Below, piece by piece: positions 31,170 through 39,350 of a DNA stretch of 64,000 nt; within the stretch, counting starts at the first letter, position 1, and each line of letters opens with the position of its first letter. The stretch covers positions 434,001 through 498,000 of the forward strand of contig NZ_CP016618.1 in assembly GCF_002741015.1 (NCBI RefSeq), in the 5' to 3' direction. The position numbers were made by a program, and so were the translations under genes. The notes below the pieces were generated by a model. The model searched no databases, had not been told where the DNA came from, and saw nothing but the letters and a program-made list of their open reading frames with translations. The stretch is from Microvirga ossetica (GTDB lineage Bacteria; Pseudomonadota; Alphaproteobacteria; Rhizobiales; Beijerinckiaceae).

Positions 31170-31220
31170 GTGGATCTGCGTCAGCTCAGGTACTTCCTCA
31201 CGACCGCCGAGGAATCCAAG
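31170..31220 (+). pseudogene. LysR-type regulator N-terminal scrap
   Basis: VDLRQLRYFLTTAEESK is the unmistakable first 17 residues of LysR-family regulators. The sequence after it does not continue the helix-turn-helix. The flank is AT-rich. The stretch 31221-31580 otherwise has no gene, only a strong hairpin. Confidence 0.55.
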
Positions 31221-31423
31221 GCCGGTCACCGGCTGGGGTATCCATGGTCGTTATCTACATCCTGTCCAAGATCTGCGCCTACAAGCTCTATTGTTAGATC
31301 GCGTGCGAGTTGTCGGAACTCTCCGGCCAACAATCGCGATTGTGTGTCATTGGGCTCCGAACCCAGACCCCGCCTCTTGCTCCGCCCAAACTTCTGAGCG
31401 GCTTGCGGTTTTTGCTCAGAGTG

Positions 31424-31457
31424 AGAGGGTCACGACAGGCGCCGACGTGACCCCTCT
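31424..31457. terminator. Strong hairpin in intergenic DNA
   Basis: AGAGGGTCACG at 31424-31434 pairs with CGTGACCCCTCT at 31446-31457 (one bulged C), followed by GTTGT. It lies about 120 bp beyond the stop of the leftward ars operon and could terminate it, or be left from a lost gene. Confidence 0.4.
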
Positions 31458-31580
31458 GTTGTAGCTATTTGTCTCGATTATTCAGCCGGTTGCTCGCGGG
31501 GAGGGTGTGTGGACACCCGCCTTGGCTCCAGCTTGCCGAAGTCCGGCACGTTGAGGACCGAGAAGTCAATGTTGGGTAGA

Positions 31581-32285
31581 TCACTCACCAGCCATGGCTC
31601 CGGATTTCGATGGGGTCCGTACGGAACTCAGCAGCCACTGCATCAGTGCCATTGCTCCAAGGGCGCCGACGACCTGCGCGACGATGAACATCGGCACGTT
31701 GCCCGGCGCGATCCCCGCGAATGTGTTCGTCAACGCACGGGCAATCGTCACCGCCGGATTGGCGAACGAGGTCGAGGCGGTGAACCAATAGGCTGCCGTG
31801 ATGTACAGGCCGACCGCATAGGGAATTGCCTCGATCCGGAAGCGCACGACCGTCAGGATGGTGACGAGCAGCCCGAAGGTGGCGACGAACTCGGCAAACC
31901 ACTGCGCCGGCCCGGTCCGGGCGGTGCCGGCGAGCTGAAGCAATGGCAGGTCGAACATGCCATGGGCGACCAGCGAGCCGAGGCAGCCGCCGATGACCTG
32001 GGCTACCGTGTAGGAACCGACCTCCGGCCAGGGCAGGGCGCGGGTGAGTCCCATGACGAGCGAGACCGCCGGGTTGAAGTGGGCGCCGGAGATCGGCCCG
32101 AGGCCCAGGATCAGTACGGCCAGGATCGCCCCGGTCGGGATCGTGTTGCCGAGCAGGGCCAGCGCCACGTTCCCGCCGGCGAGCTTGTCAGCCATGATCC
32201 CCGAACCGACAACGGTCGCAACGAGCAGGCCGGTCCCGAGCGCCTCGGCGGCCAGACGTTGTGCGGGCGCAAAGGTGTCGGTCAC
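31581..32285 (-). CDS. aqpS: Aquaglyceroporin of the ars operon (AqpS-like)
   Basis: A 234-residue MIP-family channel with six predicted helices and the two pore motifs HFNPAVS and SFANPAVT. In Sinorhizobium meliloti AqpS replaces an arsenite pump: arsenate is reduced to As(III), which leaves through the channel down its gradient. The position as last gene of an arsR-arsC-arsC operon supports the same role. It starts at GTG overlapping the preceding stop (GTGA). No arsB or acr3 is present. Confidence 0.9.
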   Translation of the reverse strand: MTDTFAPAQRLAAEALGTGLLVATVVGSGIMADKLAGGNVALALLGNTIPTGAILAVLILGLGPISGAHFNPAVSLVMGLTRALPWPEVGSYTVAQVIGGCLGSLVAHGMFDLPLLQLAGTARTGPAQWFAEFVATFGLLVTILTVVRFRIEAIPYAVGLYITAAYWFTASTSFANPAVTIARALTNTFAGIAPGNVPMFIVAQVVGALGAMALMQWLLSSVRTPSKSGAMAGE

Positions 32286-32695
32286 GCGCTGGCCACCCGC
32301 CGCCCGTGTTCGTCGACCACGCGCTCGCCGTCCTCCTTAACGAACTCGCCCTGCTGCGGCGGCAGGAGGTCGAGAACCTCTTCGGACGGCCGGCACAGGC
32401 GCACGCCGTTGGGCGTGACGACGATGGGCCTGTTGATCAGGATCGGGTGCGCCATCATGGCGTCGAGAAGCTGGTCGTCGGTCAGGTCAGAATTGTCGAG
32501 GCCGAGTTCCCTGTAGGGCGTGCCCTTCTCGCGGACCGGGACGCCCATGCGGTCGATGAGCTGCCGCAGCATGAGGCGGGTCGGCGGTGCCTTCGGGTAC
32601 TCGATGACATGCGGCTCGATCCCGGCATTGCGGATCAAGGCCAGCGTATTGCGGGACGTGCCGCAGTCCGGGTTGTGGTGGATGACGACATCCAT
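32282..32695 (-). CDS. arsC: Arsenate reductase, glutaredoxin-dependent ArsC type
   Basis: A 137-residue ArsC/Spx-fold protein starting MDVVIHHNPDCGTSRNTL, with the catalytic Cys 11 in NPDCGTSRNT. The arsenate-binding Arg residues lie in ILINRPIVV and GVRLCRP. It reduces arsenate to arsenite using glutathione and glutaredoxin. It is co-translated with aqpS. Confidence 0.92.
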   Translation of the reverse strand: MDVVIHHNPDCGTSRNTLALIRNAGIEPHVIEYPKAPPTRLMLRQLIDRMGVPVREKGTPYRELGLDNSDLTDDQLLDAMMAHPILINRPIVVTPNGVRLCRPSEEVLDLLPPQQGEFVKEDGERVVDEHGRRVASA

Positions 32696-32705
32696 CGGAG
32701 AGACC

Positions 32706-33248
32706 TCAGGCTTGGCGGCGGTCGAAGGGATGGACGGTGGTTGGGGTCGCGCCCTCCAGGCGTCCGATCTCCTTCAGGTGATGGGTGAGGGCGATCTGGT
32801 CGAGGCTCGCCATCGGCAGCGCCAGATAGGCGGAGATCCGGTTCTTGATGTACTTGAAGGCCTGGACGAACGCCTTTTCCTTCTCGATGTCAGGCCCCTG
32901 GACCGCCGCGGGATCCTCGATGCCCCAGTGGGCGGAGGCCGGATGGCCCGGCCAGACCGGACAGCTCTCGCCCGCGGCGCTGTCGCAGACGGTGAAGATG
33001 AAGTCCATCGTGGGCGCATTCGGTCCGGCGAACTCGTCCCAGCTCTTCGAGCGGAAGCCGTCGGTCGGGTACTCGAAGCTCTCCAGCACCTTCAGGGCAA
33101 ACGGGTTGATCGTGCCCTTGGGCTGACTCCCGGCCGAGTAGGCGTTGAAGCGGCCGGCGCCGTCCTTGCGCAGGATGCCCTCGGCTAGGACGGAACGGGC
33201 GGTGTTGCCCGTGCACAGGAACAGAACGTTGTAGGGACGGTCAGCCAT
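32706..33248 (-). CDS. arsC: Arsenate reductase/phosphatase, low-molecular-weight PTP type
   Basis: A 180-residue protein with the PTP loop LFLCTGNTARSVLAEGIL (C-x5-R-S) and the later Cys in TVCDSAAGESCPVWPG. The C-terminal addition is of the type seen in Rhizobiales arsenate reductases. It offers a second route of arsenate reduction in the same operon, mechanistically unrelated to the next gene. Its start overlaps arsR by 8 bp. Confidence 0.88.
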   Translation of the reverse strand: MADRPYNVLFLCTGNTARSVLAEGILRKDGAGRFNAYSAGSQPKGTINPFALKVLESFEYPTDGFRSKSWDEFAGPNAPTMDFIFTVCDSAAGESCPVWPGHPASAHWGIEDPAAVQGPDIEKEKAFVQAFKYIKNRISAYLALPMASLDQIALTHHLKEIGRLEGATPTTVHPFDRRQA

Positions 33249-33597
33249 CGGCGGTCTCCTTCGGAGGGCAGCAGGGGGTCAGCGCGTCGACCAGCGGGGC
33301 GCAAACATCCAGGTGTCCGCCGCAACAGTCCCTGAGCAGGAAGGTCACGACCTCGCGGAGCCGATCGAGTTCGGCCCGATAGATGATCGAACGGCTGCGG
33401 CGCTCGGAGCGGACGAGGCGCGCTCGGGACAGGATGCCAAGATGCGAGGACATGGTGTTATGCGGAACGGCCAGTTCCCGGGCGATGTCGCCGGCTGGAA
33501 GACCCTCTGGCTCGTGCTTCACCAAGAGCCGGAACACGTCGAGGCGGGTCGACTGGGCCAGGGCCGCGAGAGTAAGGATGACGTTCTCTGATTCCAT
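33241..33597 (-). CDS. arsR: ArsR/SmtB-family repressor
   Basis: A 118-residue winged-helix regulator: ALAQSTRLDVFRLLVKHEPEGLPAGDIAREL, recognition helix VPHNTMSSHLGIL and wing SERRSRSIIY. Cys residues in RDCCGGHLDVC and TPCC near the C-terminus are candidates for As(III) binding, unlike the classical CVCDLC site in helix 3. The ATG at 33597 has no clear ribosome site and lies within an inverted repeat, so the message may be leaderless and autorepressed. Confidence 0.88.
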   Translation of the reverse strand: MESENVILTLAALAQSTRLDVFRLLVKHEPEGLPAGDIARELAVPHNTMSSHLGILSRARLVRSERRSRSIIYRAELDRLREVVTFLLRDCCGGHLDVCAPLVDALTPCCPPKETADG

Positions 33598-33619
33598 ATG
33601 TCGGGATATATGGACATAT
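33596..33619. promoter_or_regulatory. Candidate ArsR operator overlapping the arsR start
   Basis: ATATGTC at 33596-33602 and GACATAT at 33613-33619 form a perfect 7-bp inverted repeat with a 10-nt AT-rich spacer. ArsR/SmtB proteins bind such AT-rich dyads at their own promoters. Overlap with the ATG implies repression at, or very near, the transcription start. Confidence 0.6.
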
Positions 33620-33925
33620 AGTGACCAGCTCAAGTCATTTCTCGCGTTCGCGCGGCTGGTCCGCTGGATCATGTCAGCGAAAGCGCCGTGGACCGGGCCA
33701 TCCTGAAATTCCCTCGCGAGAATGTCGAGGTTGGGGTTGCCGACCCAACGTGGAAAAGGGCCTCAGCTACCTGGGCCAAGCCTTGCGGAAACGACCCGCG
33801 CGGTCCGCTATGCTGTCGGCGGCGGCTGACAATCCACGTGCAGCACATCGAGGCTGCCGAACTGTAGTCTAAAACCCAGCTCCCGCACGATGCAGTCAAC
33901 AGCGTAAACCCGATCGAGCCTCTGG

Positions 33926-34210
33926 TGTCCGTTGACATTTTGGTGTGAGACGCCGTTGTGAGCTTATTCAGGCACCTAGCTGTGCGCTTCTAATCTGAGA
34001 ATGTGCATGTGAATTGAGAATTTCCGGTGAGGTGGACACTTCTTTTGAGACAATCGCCTTTCAACGTTGGCCTAGAATTCAGAGCCGAAGGCTGTGATCA
34101 CCGAGAGCGCAGGATTTTCGAATTGACGTTTGAAGTGAGACAACGGGCCGCCTGTTTGTCTCATTTTTGATGTCCAAGTTCGTTTTCTCAGTTCAAGATG
34201 TCAGCTGACA
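33926..34210. mobile_element. Short TGT...ACA inverted-repeat element (copy B), uninterrupted
   Basis: The 285-bp element begins TGTCCGTTGACATTTTGG and, in reverse from 34210, TGTCAGCTGACATCTTGA, each continuing to TGAGA (imperfect 25-bp inverted repeats). It contains no open frame with a family. TGAGAC or GTCTCA boxes occur near 33945, 34047, 34134 and 34157. It matches the outer parts of copy A at 16522-16595 and 21052-21274. The flanks TCTGG and TCAGA are only partly alike. It sits between the ars operon and DUF3616; 33600-33925 otherwise holds no recognisable gene. Confidence 0.7.
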
Positions 34211-34238
34211 TCAGACGCGCGGTTCAACTCTGGCCTTA

Positions 34239-35330
34239 TCATGCGCGACGCGGACAAATCACGTCAGCCCGCACGGTGAACGTGTCAGGGTCAGTCCGCT
34301 CCGGAGCCGGGGCATCATAAATGATCAGCAAGGCGCCGGCGCCTGCTTCAGGCCAGAGGTCCAGACCCTCGGGATGATCCACATGCAGCCGATAGGGCAA
34401 CTCGGCGACAGTCTCAACGCGCTCCGGAGCAATGACCCCGGAGCCGTTGTCGTGAGCCGCATGCCGCCACCGCAGGACAAACGCCGGGCCTTCGAGCGAC
34501 ATGGTTGGCCGCACAAGCAGAAGAAGATCATCGCCCTCAAACCGCATGTCGCGGATGCCCAGACCGCGAGTGTCGAGCAGATGCTTGCGGTAGCGTCGTT
34601 CGCCATCGACCCGGCGTGCCTTCAGCCGAAGTGACGCTTTTGACCTCAGTTCAAGATCGAGAACCACGGCGTGGCCCCGCAACACTGGGCCGCGCAGTCC
34701 CAGCCAGACACGGTTCCCGCGCACTGCTAGGCCCTCGACGTCGAGGCCGTTCTCTTTAGCTGGGATCTTCAGAAACGGTCCGAGGTGTGGGTCCGCTGCC
34801 AGCCAGTGCTCAAGCGCGCTCTGCTTCTTGCCGAGCTTGAGCCAGGCAGCCTGCCGCTCACCGTCTGACCGGGCAGGGGTGAAGAGCCCTGCCGCCTCTA
34901 CAAGGGGGATTCGGCCCAGGAAGTAGCGGTTGGGTTCGCGCTCAATCTCCACCATGTTCTGGAGGGCTTGGCTGTGATCAGCCTCATCCGGCTTGGGCTT
35001 GGAGCGCTTGCGCGCATGCGAACCGACCACCCAGAGGAAGTCCTCCGCCTCACACAGCCCCTCAATGTCCATCTCGCCGGCCGGGCTGGCTGGCAGGTCG
35101 ACCAGAGCATCCAGGACGAAATGCTGATGATCGCCAAAGCTGCCGTCCTCCAGGCGTCGGAGCCGTTCGAGGCTTGCGGTCTCGTCGCAGGCGACAAAGA
35201 GACTGTCTCCGATGCGTGCGACGGCGGATAGGTCCTTGTGCAGCGGGTCTTCGACATGCCGTAGTGGTCGCCAGTCAGTAAAGGTGAGCGGGATCTGGCC
35301 GATGGCTTCTGTGGCGCTGGTGTCCGGCAT
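34239..35330 (-). CDS. DUF3616 domain protein
   Basis: A 363-residue soluble protein with repeated beta-propeller-like segments: DLSAVARIGDSLFVACDE, EDFLWVVGSHARKRSKP, GLDVEGLAVRGNRVWLGLRGP and LPYRLHVDHPEGLDL. These match the DUF3616 family, whose function is unknown. No signal peptide is present. The C-terminal ADVICPRRA is usual. It stands alone. Confidence 0.82.
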   Translation of the reverse strand: MPDTSATEAIGQIPLTFTDWRPLRHVEDPLHKDLSAVARIGDSLFVACDETASLERLRRLEDGSFGDHQHFVLDALVDLPASPAGEMDIEGLCEAEDFLWVVGSHARKRSKPKPDEADHSQALQNMVEIEREPNRYFLGRIPLVEAAGLFTPARSDGERQAAWLKLGKKQSALEHWLAADPHLGPFLKIPAKENGLDVEGLAVRGNRVWLGLRGPVLRGHAVVLDLELRSKASLRLKARRVDGERRYRKHLLDTRGLGIRDMRFEGDDLLLLVRPTMSLEGPAFVLRWRHAAHDNGSGVIAPERVETVAELPYRLHVDHPEGLDLWPEAGAGALLIIYDAPAPERTDPDTFTVRADVICPRRA

Positions 35331-35548
35331 GATGAGTCCTGTAGAGGCGATGCTGGAACGTCAACGCGCGAGCCAGGGGCAGGATTTCTCGTCTGTGACA
35401 AGCACCGGTTCGGCCCCGGCGTCAGCCAGAATTAAGGTTCTCCAGGCACAAGCAGACCTTCACTTGCCGCGCCCGAACTTCCCAAGGTGACCGAGGATAT
35501 TTCAAAACTCGAACAAGCCCCGCCTTTACGAACTTTTTGTACAACTTC

Positions 35549-36529
35549 ATGTCTTTTGCCGAGAATTTCGGGGTCTACCATGGCCGATTGTGCTCGCCGA
35601 CCATCATTGATCAAGAGGACCAATGTTATTCGTTGAATGGAGCCGCCATCAGTCGTGATCGTCCACTTCGTGGCATCGCCTTCATGCTTGCGGCGCTGGC
35701 CTTTTTCTCATGCTCAGACGCAGCGTCTAAGCTCATGACCACTGCCTTACCAGCGGTCGAGGTGGCTTGGCTGCGCTTCTGCGTGTTTACGCTCTTGATA
35801 CTCGGAACCGCAGGGTTCACGGGGCAGATGCAGGCCCTCCGCTCGAGGCGCCCCGTCCTGCAGACACTCCGAGCTCTCGGCGTGCTGGGCTCGTCGATCT
35901 TCTTCATCATGGGATTGGCGTTCCTGCCAATGGCTGAAGCCACGGCCGTCTCTTTCATCTCACCCATGATCGTGACCGCGCTGTCGATCCCGGTCTTAGG
36001 CGAGGTGGTCGGGTGGAGGCGGTGGAGCGCGGTCGTGGTCGGTCTGATCGGCGTCCTCATCATTGTGCGGCCCGGCGCCGGAGCGTTCGACACAGCTGCG
36101 ATCTTTCCCCTTTTGTCCGCTGCCAGCTGGGCCGTTGCCTTGGTTGTCACGCGCAAGATGAGCGGCTCCGATAGCCCCCTAGTCTCGCTGACCTTTGCAG
36201 CGGTTGTGGGCTTGCTGGTGACCTCCATCATTGTACCGTTCGTTTGGGTGACTCCCGGCTGGCGTGAGCTAGGCTTGGCACTTATCACAGGGGTGGCATC
36301 CACGATTGCCCAATGGCTGGTCGTCTTGGCCTTCCAGCAGGCGCGCGCTTCAGTGCTCGCACCATTTTCCTACAGCCAGCTCGTCTGGTCTGGGTTGCTG
36401 GGCTATGTCATCTTTGGCAACGTGCCGGATCGCTGGACGCAGGTCGGGGCGGGTGTGATCATCGCCAGTGGTCTCTATACCGCCCATCGCGAGCGCACCG
36501 TCAGAATGTCATCAGCACTTGCGAAATAG
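35549..36529 (+). CDS. DMT-superfamily (EamA) transporter
   Basis: A roughly 326-residue protein with about ten membrane helices in two EamA repeats: IAFMLAALAFFSCSDAASKL to RPGAG, then PLLSAASWAVALVVTRKM to IASGLYTAH. The motif of each repeat end (EVVGWRRWSAVVVGLIGVLIIV and WTQVGAGVIIASGLY) is typical of drug/metabolite exporters. The start is uncertain: ATG 35549 is used, but the first helix begins at about 35670 and TTG 35633 or ATG 35684 are possible. The substrate is unknown. Confidence 0.82.
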   Translation: MSFAENFGVYHGRLCSPTIIDQEDQCYSLNGAAISRDRPLRGIAFMLAALAFFSCSDAASKLMTTALPAVEVAWLRFCVFTLLILGTAGFTGQMQALRSRRPVLQTLRALGVLGSSIFFIMGLAFLPMAEATAVSFISPMIVTALSIPVLGEVVGWRRWSAVVVGLIGVLIIVRPGAGAFDTAAIFPLLSAASWAVALVVTRKMSGSDSPLVSLTFAAVVGLLVTSIIVPFVWVTPGWRELGLALITGVASTIAQWLVVLAFQQARASVLAPFSYSQLVWSGLLGYVIFGNVPDRWTQVGAGVIIASGLYTAHRERTVRMSSALAK

Positions 36530-36651
36530 GCCAGCGTACGAAACCGGACCCCACGGCCGAAATCACGAGATGTGCGCTGCGATCTGTTAAAGAAAGTACA
36601 ACTGTTAGATTCACAATTGAAAGAGCAGGCTAACCAGCCCAGCCGCACTCT

Positions 36652-36840
36652 ATGTTTACCTTGGAACGATACAAATCCATCGACCAAATCATCAAGAAGA
36701 ACCGGTTCGTCGCGACGGTTGGCCCGATCGCGAGCGAGCATGATGCAAAGAACTTCATCGCCGCGCATTCCGATCTACGTGCCAAGCTCAACTGCGGGGT
36801 TTGGCGGGTGGGTCAGAGCTACCGGTGTAGGAGAGCATAA
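36652..36840 (+). pseudogene. N-terminal fragment of a YigZ/IMPACT-family protein
   Basis: It reads MFTLERYKSIDQIIKKNRFV and ATVGPIASEHDAKNFIAAHS, then CGVWRVGQSYR. This matches the start of the IMPACT/UPF0029 domain (KKSRF, then a THNCWAYR-like strand and a YRFSDDGEP motif). It breaks just before the SDDGEP motif, so it is a dead 62-codon stub. 36841-36977 is AT-rich and empty. Confidence 0.65.
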
Positions 36841-36977
36841 CGATTTATGGGCAACCAGTAATGAAACCGTTTTAGGAGCCCACCATTTCGACACCTTTAC
36901 TTGCCCATCAATAAAGGCTGCCCCACCAAACCTCATACTCCCCAATTCACACTACCGTCGGCTTGCGCGTTGCCATT

Positions 36978-38384
36978 CTATGGAATTTCGTAGATCGTCA
37001 TCTCATCAGAGATCCCCCGCAGAACTGTGGAGTGCGGCTCAGGCCTAACACCAACAGTCTTGAGCAGCCGGGACGACTGAGGATCATCGATCACTGACCC
37101 CGTCGCACAGATTGCGCGAGCATCGGCCACCCCCTGGACACGAGCCGCCACATTGACGGTCTGACCGAAATAATCCTGGCGGTCGTTTAAGGTCACCGCG
37201 AGACAAGGCCCTTCATGAATTCCAATCTTGAGGTAGAGATCCTCCCGCTGCTGCTCCTCATTGAGGCGACGCATTCCTTCGCGCATGCGGAAGGCTGCGG
37301 CGATCGCCTGCTGTGGAGTGGGAAAGGTCGCCATTACCGCATCCCCGATCGTCTTCACAACGGCTCCAGCTTCGGCGACTACACTCTCGGACAGGACCCG
37401 AAAATGCGCCCGCACGAGGTCGTACGCCGCGAGATCGCCAATGCGATCGTACAGCTCTGTTGAGCCTCTCAGGTCCGTGAACAAGAAGGTCATGCTGGTG
37501 ATCTTCAAGCGCTGGTCCACGTCGAGCATATCGGTCCGGTGAAGATCCCGGAAGGTCTGGTTGGTCAAGAGACGCTTGGCGGTCAGATATGGCCGTCGCC
37601 GCGCGACAAGATCATTGAGCCGTTCATCCGCAACCCACACTGTCGGCAGAAGCCGCACGTCGCGGTGGTTCTCAAGTGAGAGACGGACCGGTCCAGGGTG
37701 CAGCTCGACGGGCTCGCTTGCCGCCATGGCGTGATCAAACACGAGCGAGAGGCTTTGGCGCTCGCGGGCCGCCGCGCCCTTGACGTCGATGAACTGCGTC
37801 GCATGAGTCACCGGGTCGAAGATGATGACGAACTTCTCCGGCAGCTGCAAAGACAGGATCGCCTTCTCACCGGGAGGCAGCTCAAGAGCCTCAAGGGTGA
37901 TCTCCTCAACCACCGATTCCAGGTTCTCGGGCAGAGCGACACCAGAACTCCAGAACATCTGCCGGCAATACTCCCAGATAGGAAGACCGTTCGGATCATG
38001 CCCAGCGATCTGGCGGAGCCGCGGGCTTACGGTAAAGGTTACCTCGACGATCTCGTCCAGGTTCGGCTCATAGCCGATCGCGCAAAAGGCGCACCGATAT
38101 TCGGCACGATTGATCGACTTCAAGCTGGTGCCTGCGTCAAGAACACCGCCACAGGCTGGACACAACACATTCCATGACATTTCAAATAGCCCAAGGCGCG
38201 TGGCGTGCAGGAAGGCGGCGATCGCCTGTTCTTCATCAACGCCGTTGTCTTTTGCGAAGGCAAGCGCATTCACGCGATGCAGTGCACGATCAGGGGCTTC
38301 TCGGACGAGGTGCTCTATGGCGGCGACGGCTTGAGAGTCGGCCACTTGTCTGAGGGGTGGGAAGAGAGCGTCAACTTGGGACAT
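36978..38384 (-). CDS. Class III adenylate/guanylate cyclase with N-terminal zinc ribbon
   Basis: A 468-residue soluble protein. The N-terminal half carries two CxxC pairs (NVLCPACGG and EYRCAFCAIG), a probable zinc ribbon, within a DUF5939-like region. The C-terminal half is a cyclase domain: metal Asp in MTFLFTDLRGST, second Asp in VVKTIGDAVMATF, and DYFGQTVNVAARVQG. It differs from the membrane-bound TPR cyclase at 851. The start is taken at ATG 38384 (MSQVDALFPPL); ATG 38393 and GTG 38423 are in frame. There are no operon partners. Confidence 0.85.
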   Translation of the reverse strand: MSQVDALFPPLRQVADSQAVAAIEHLVREAPDRALHRVNALAFAKDNGVDEEQAIAAFLHATRLGLFEMSWNVLCPACGGVLDAGTSLKSINRAEYRCAFCAIGYEPNLDEIVEVTFTVSPRLRQIAGHDPNGLPIWEYCRQMFWSSGVALPENLESVVEEITLEALELPPGEKAILSLQLPEKFVIIFDPVTHATQFIDVKGAAARERQSLSLVFDHAMAASEPVELHPGPVRLSLENHRDVRLLPTVWVADERLNDLVARRRPYLTAKRLLTNQTFRDLHRTDMLDVDQRLKITSMTFLFTDLRGSTELYDRIGDLAAYDLVRAHFRVLSESVVAEAGAVVKTIGDAVMATFPTPQQAIAAAFRMREGMRRLNEEQQREDLYLKIGIHEGPCLAVTLNDRQDYFGQTVNVAARVQGVADARAICATGSVIDDPQSSRLLKTVGVRPEPHSTVLRGISDEMTIYEIP

Positions 38385-38862
38385 GGCCAACATCCGCCAT
38401 TTGAAGTCCGGGCTATTACGCACGTGAAATTGTAGGCGGTTCTACCCAGAGGACTTCGTCCGCCAACCAGGTCACCCTTATACCGTATGCCAACATAATG
38501 GGCTCGGGTGACGCCTTAGCCCGCCAACACTGCCAGTGGTGAAGTTGAGATATGTTCGCGATATGTTCTGGATACGCCCTCGGGCGTATCCCGTCAATCC
38601 GAATCTGTCCTCCCACGACTGTGATCGGTCCGCTTTCCTTTACTCGGGCAAGTTGGGGCTGGACACTCTTGGGCTTCATCCATGGCAATCACCCTAACTG
38701 ATAGGGCGCTGCCGGGAGCAGGCGCCGTCCACATGGGGTAATCGCGGGAGCAAGGCGCCCCGAACCAGTTACGCTCATGGCAGCCGGTGGCTGTTCCCCG
38801 ATAAGATGGAAAGACGGGCTCACGACGGGAAGCCGGGCCCAAGCATCGAATGGAGAACAGCC

Positions 38863-39050
38863 ATGGATGACTATATCGGGCTCGACAGGTCGATGAAAGA
38901 GAGGCCGTATCGATCCGCCGGGGCGGCAAGCGCGTCTGGCGCGGCAAATGCCCCTCTGATCCCGAGCTGATTGCTGACCTGATCCGTAAGCGCGCACCGT
39001 CTGTGAAGCGGGTGGTGTTCGAGACTGGTCCTTTGTCGGTGTGGTTCTAC
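38863..39050 (+). pseudogene. IS110-family transposase N-terminal fragment
   Basis: It starts MDDYIGLDRSMKE and, after a single-base loss near 38898, continues AVSIRRGGKRVWRGKCPSDP through KRVVFETGPLSVWFY, the first about 62 residues of an IS110 transposase. This is a different subgroup from the element at 22820. It breaks off at 39050. 38424-38862 and 39051-39350 contain no recognisable gene. Confidence 0.75.
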
Positions 39051-39350
39051 CTAACCAGAAGCACGGGGATCGCGCCGTGCCAAATGGTTGACCTGATCCA
39101 CCGATTGTGCTGGTTGAGCATCCTGGCGCTCCTTGATTCAAGCCCGCACTTCGCCGCGAATTTCTTCTGCGCCAAGGACAGCCACGACGACGTGATCAAT
39201 TCGCGATCAAGCGGCGCATTCTGCAACCGCTCAGCGCGTCCTGCCCACCTTCATTGCAAAGGAGTGGGGGGCGTTTTAAGGTTTGCTCGATGAGGTGCTC
39301 GCAACCGGCCTGAGAAATGGGCTCGGGCGAAGTGCCGAAGGGAGTGCGCC

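Noticed and set aside
33921..34215. A 5-bp target duplication around the short element (TCTGG/TCAGA; GCAGG/GCGGC for copy A)
   Set aside because: Only three of five bases agree in each case; not enough to call a duplication.
38416..38688. A 90-codon minus-strand frame before the IS110 fragment
   Set aside because: It has a moderately protein-like composition, but no family, no ribosome site, and overlaps the likely promoter region of the cyclase gene; support is too weak.
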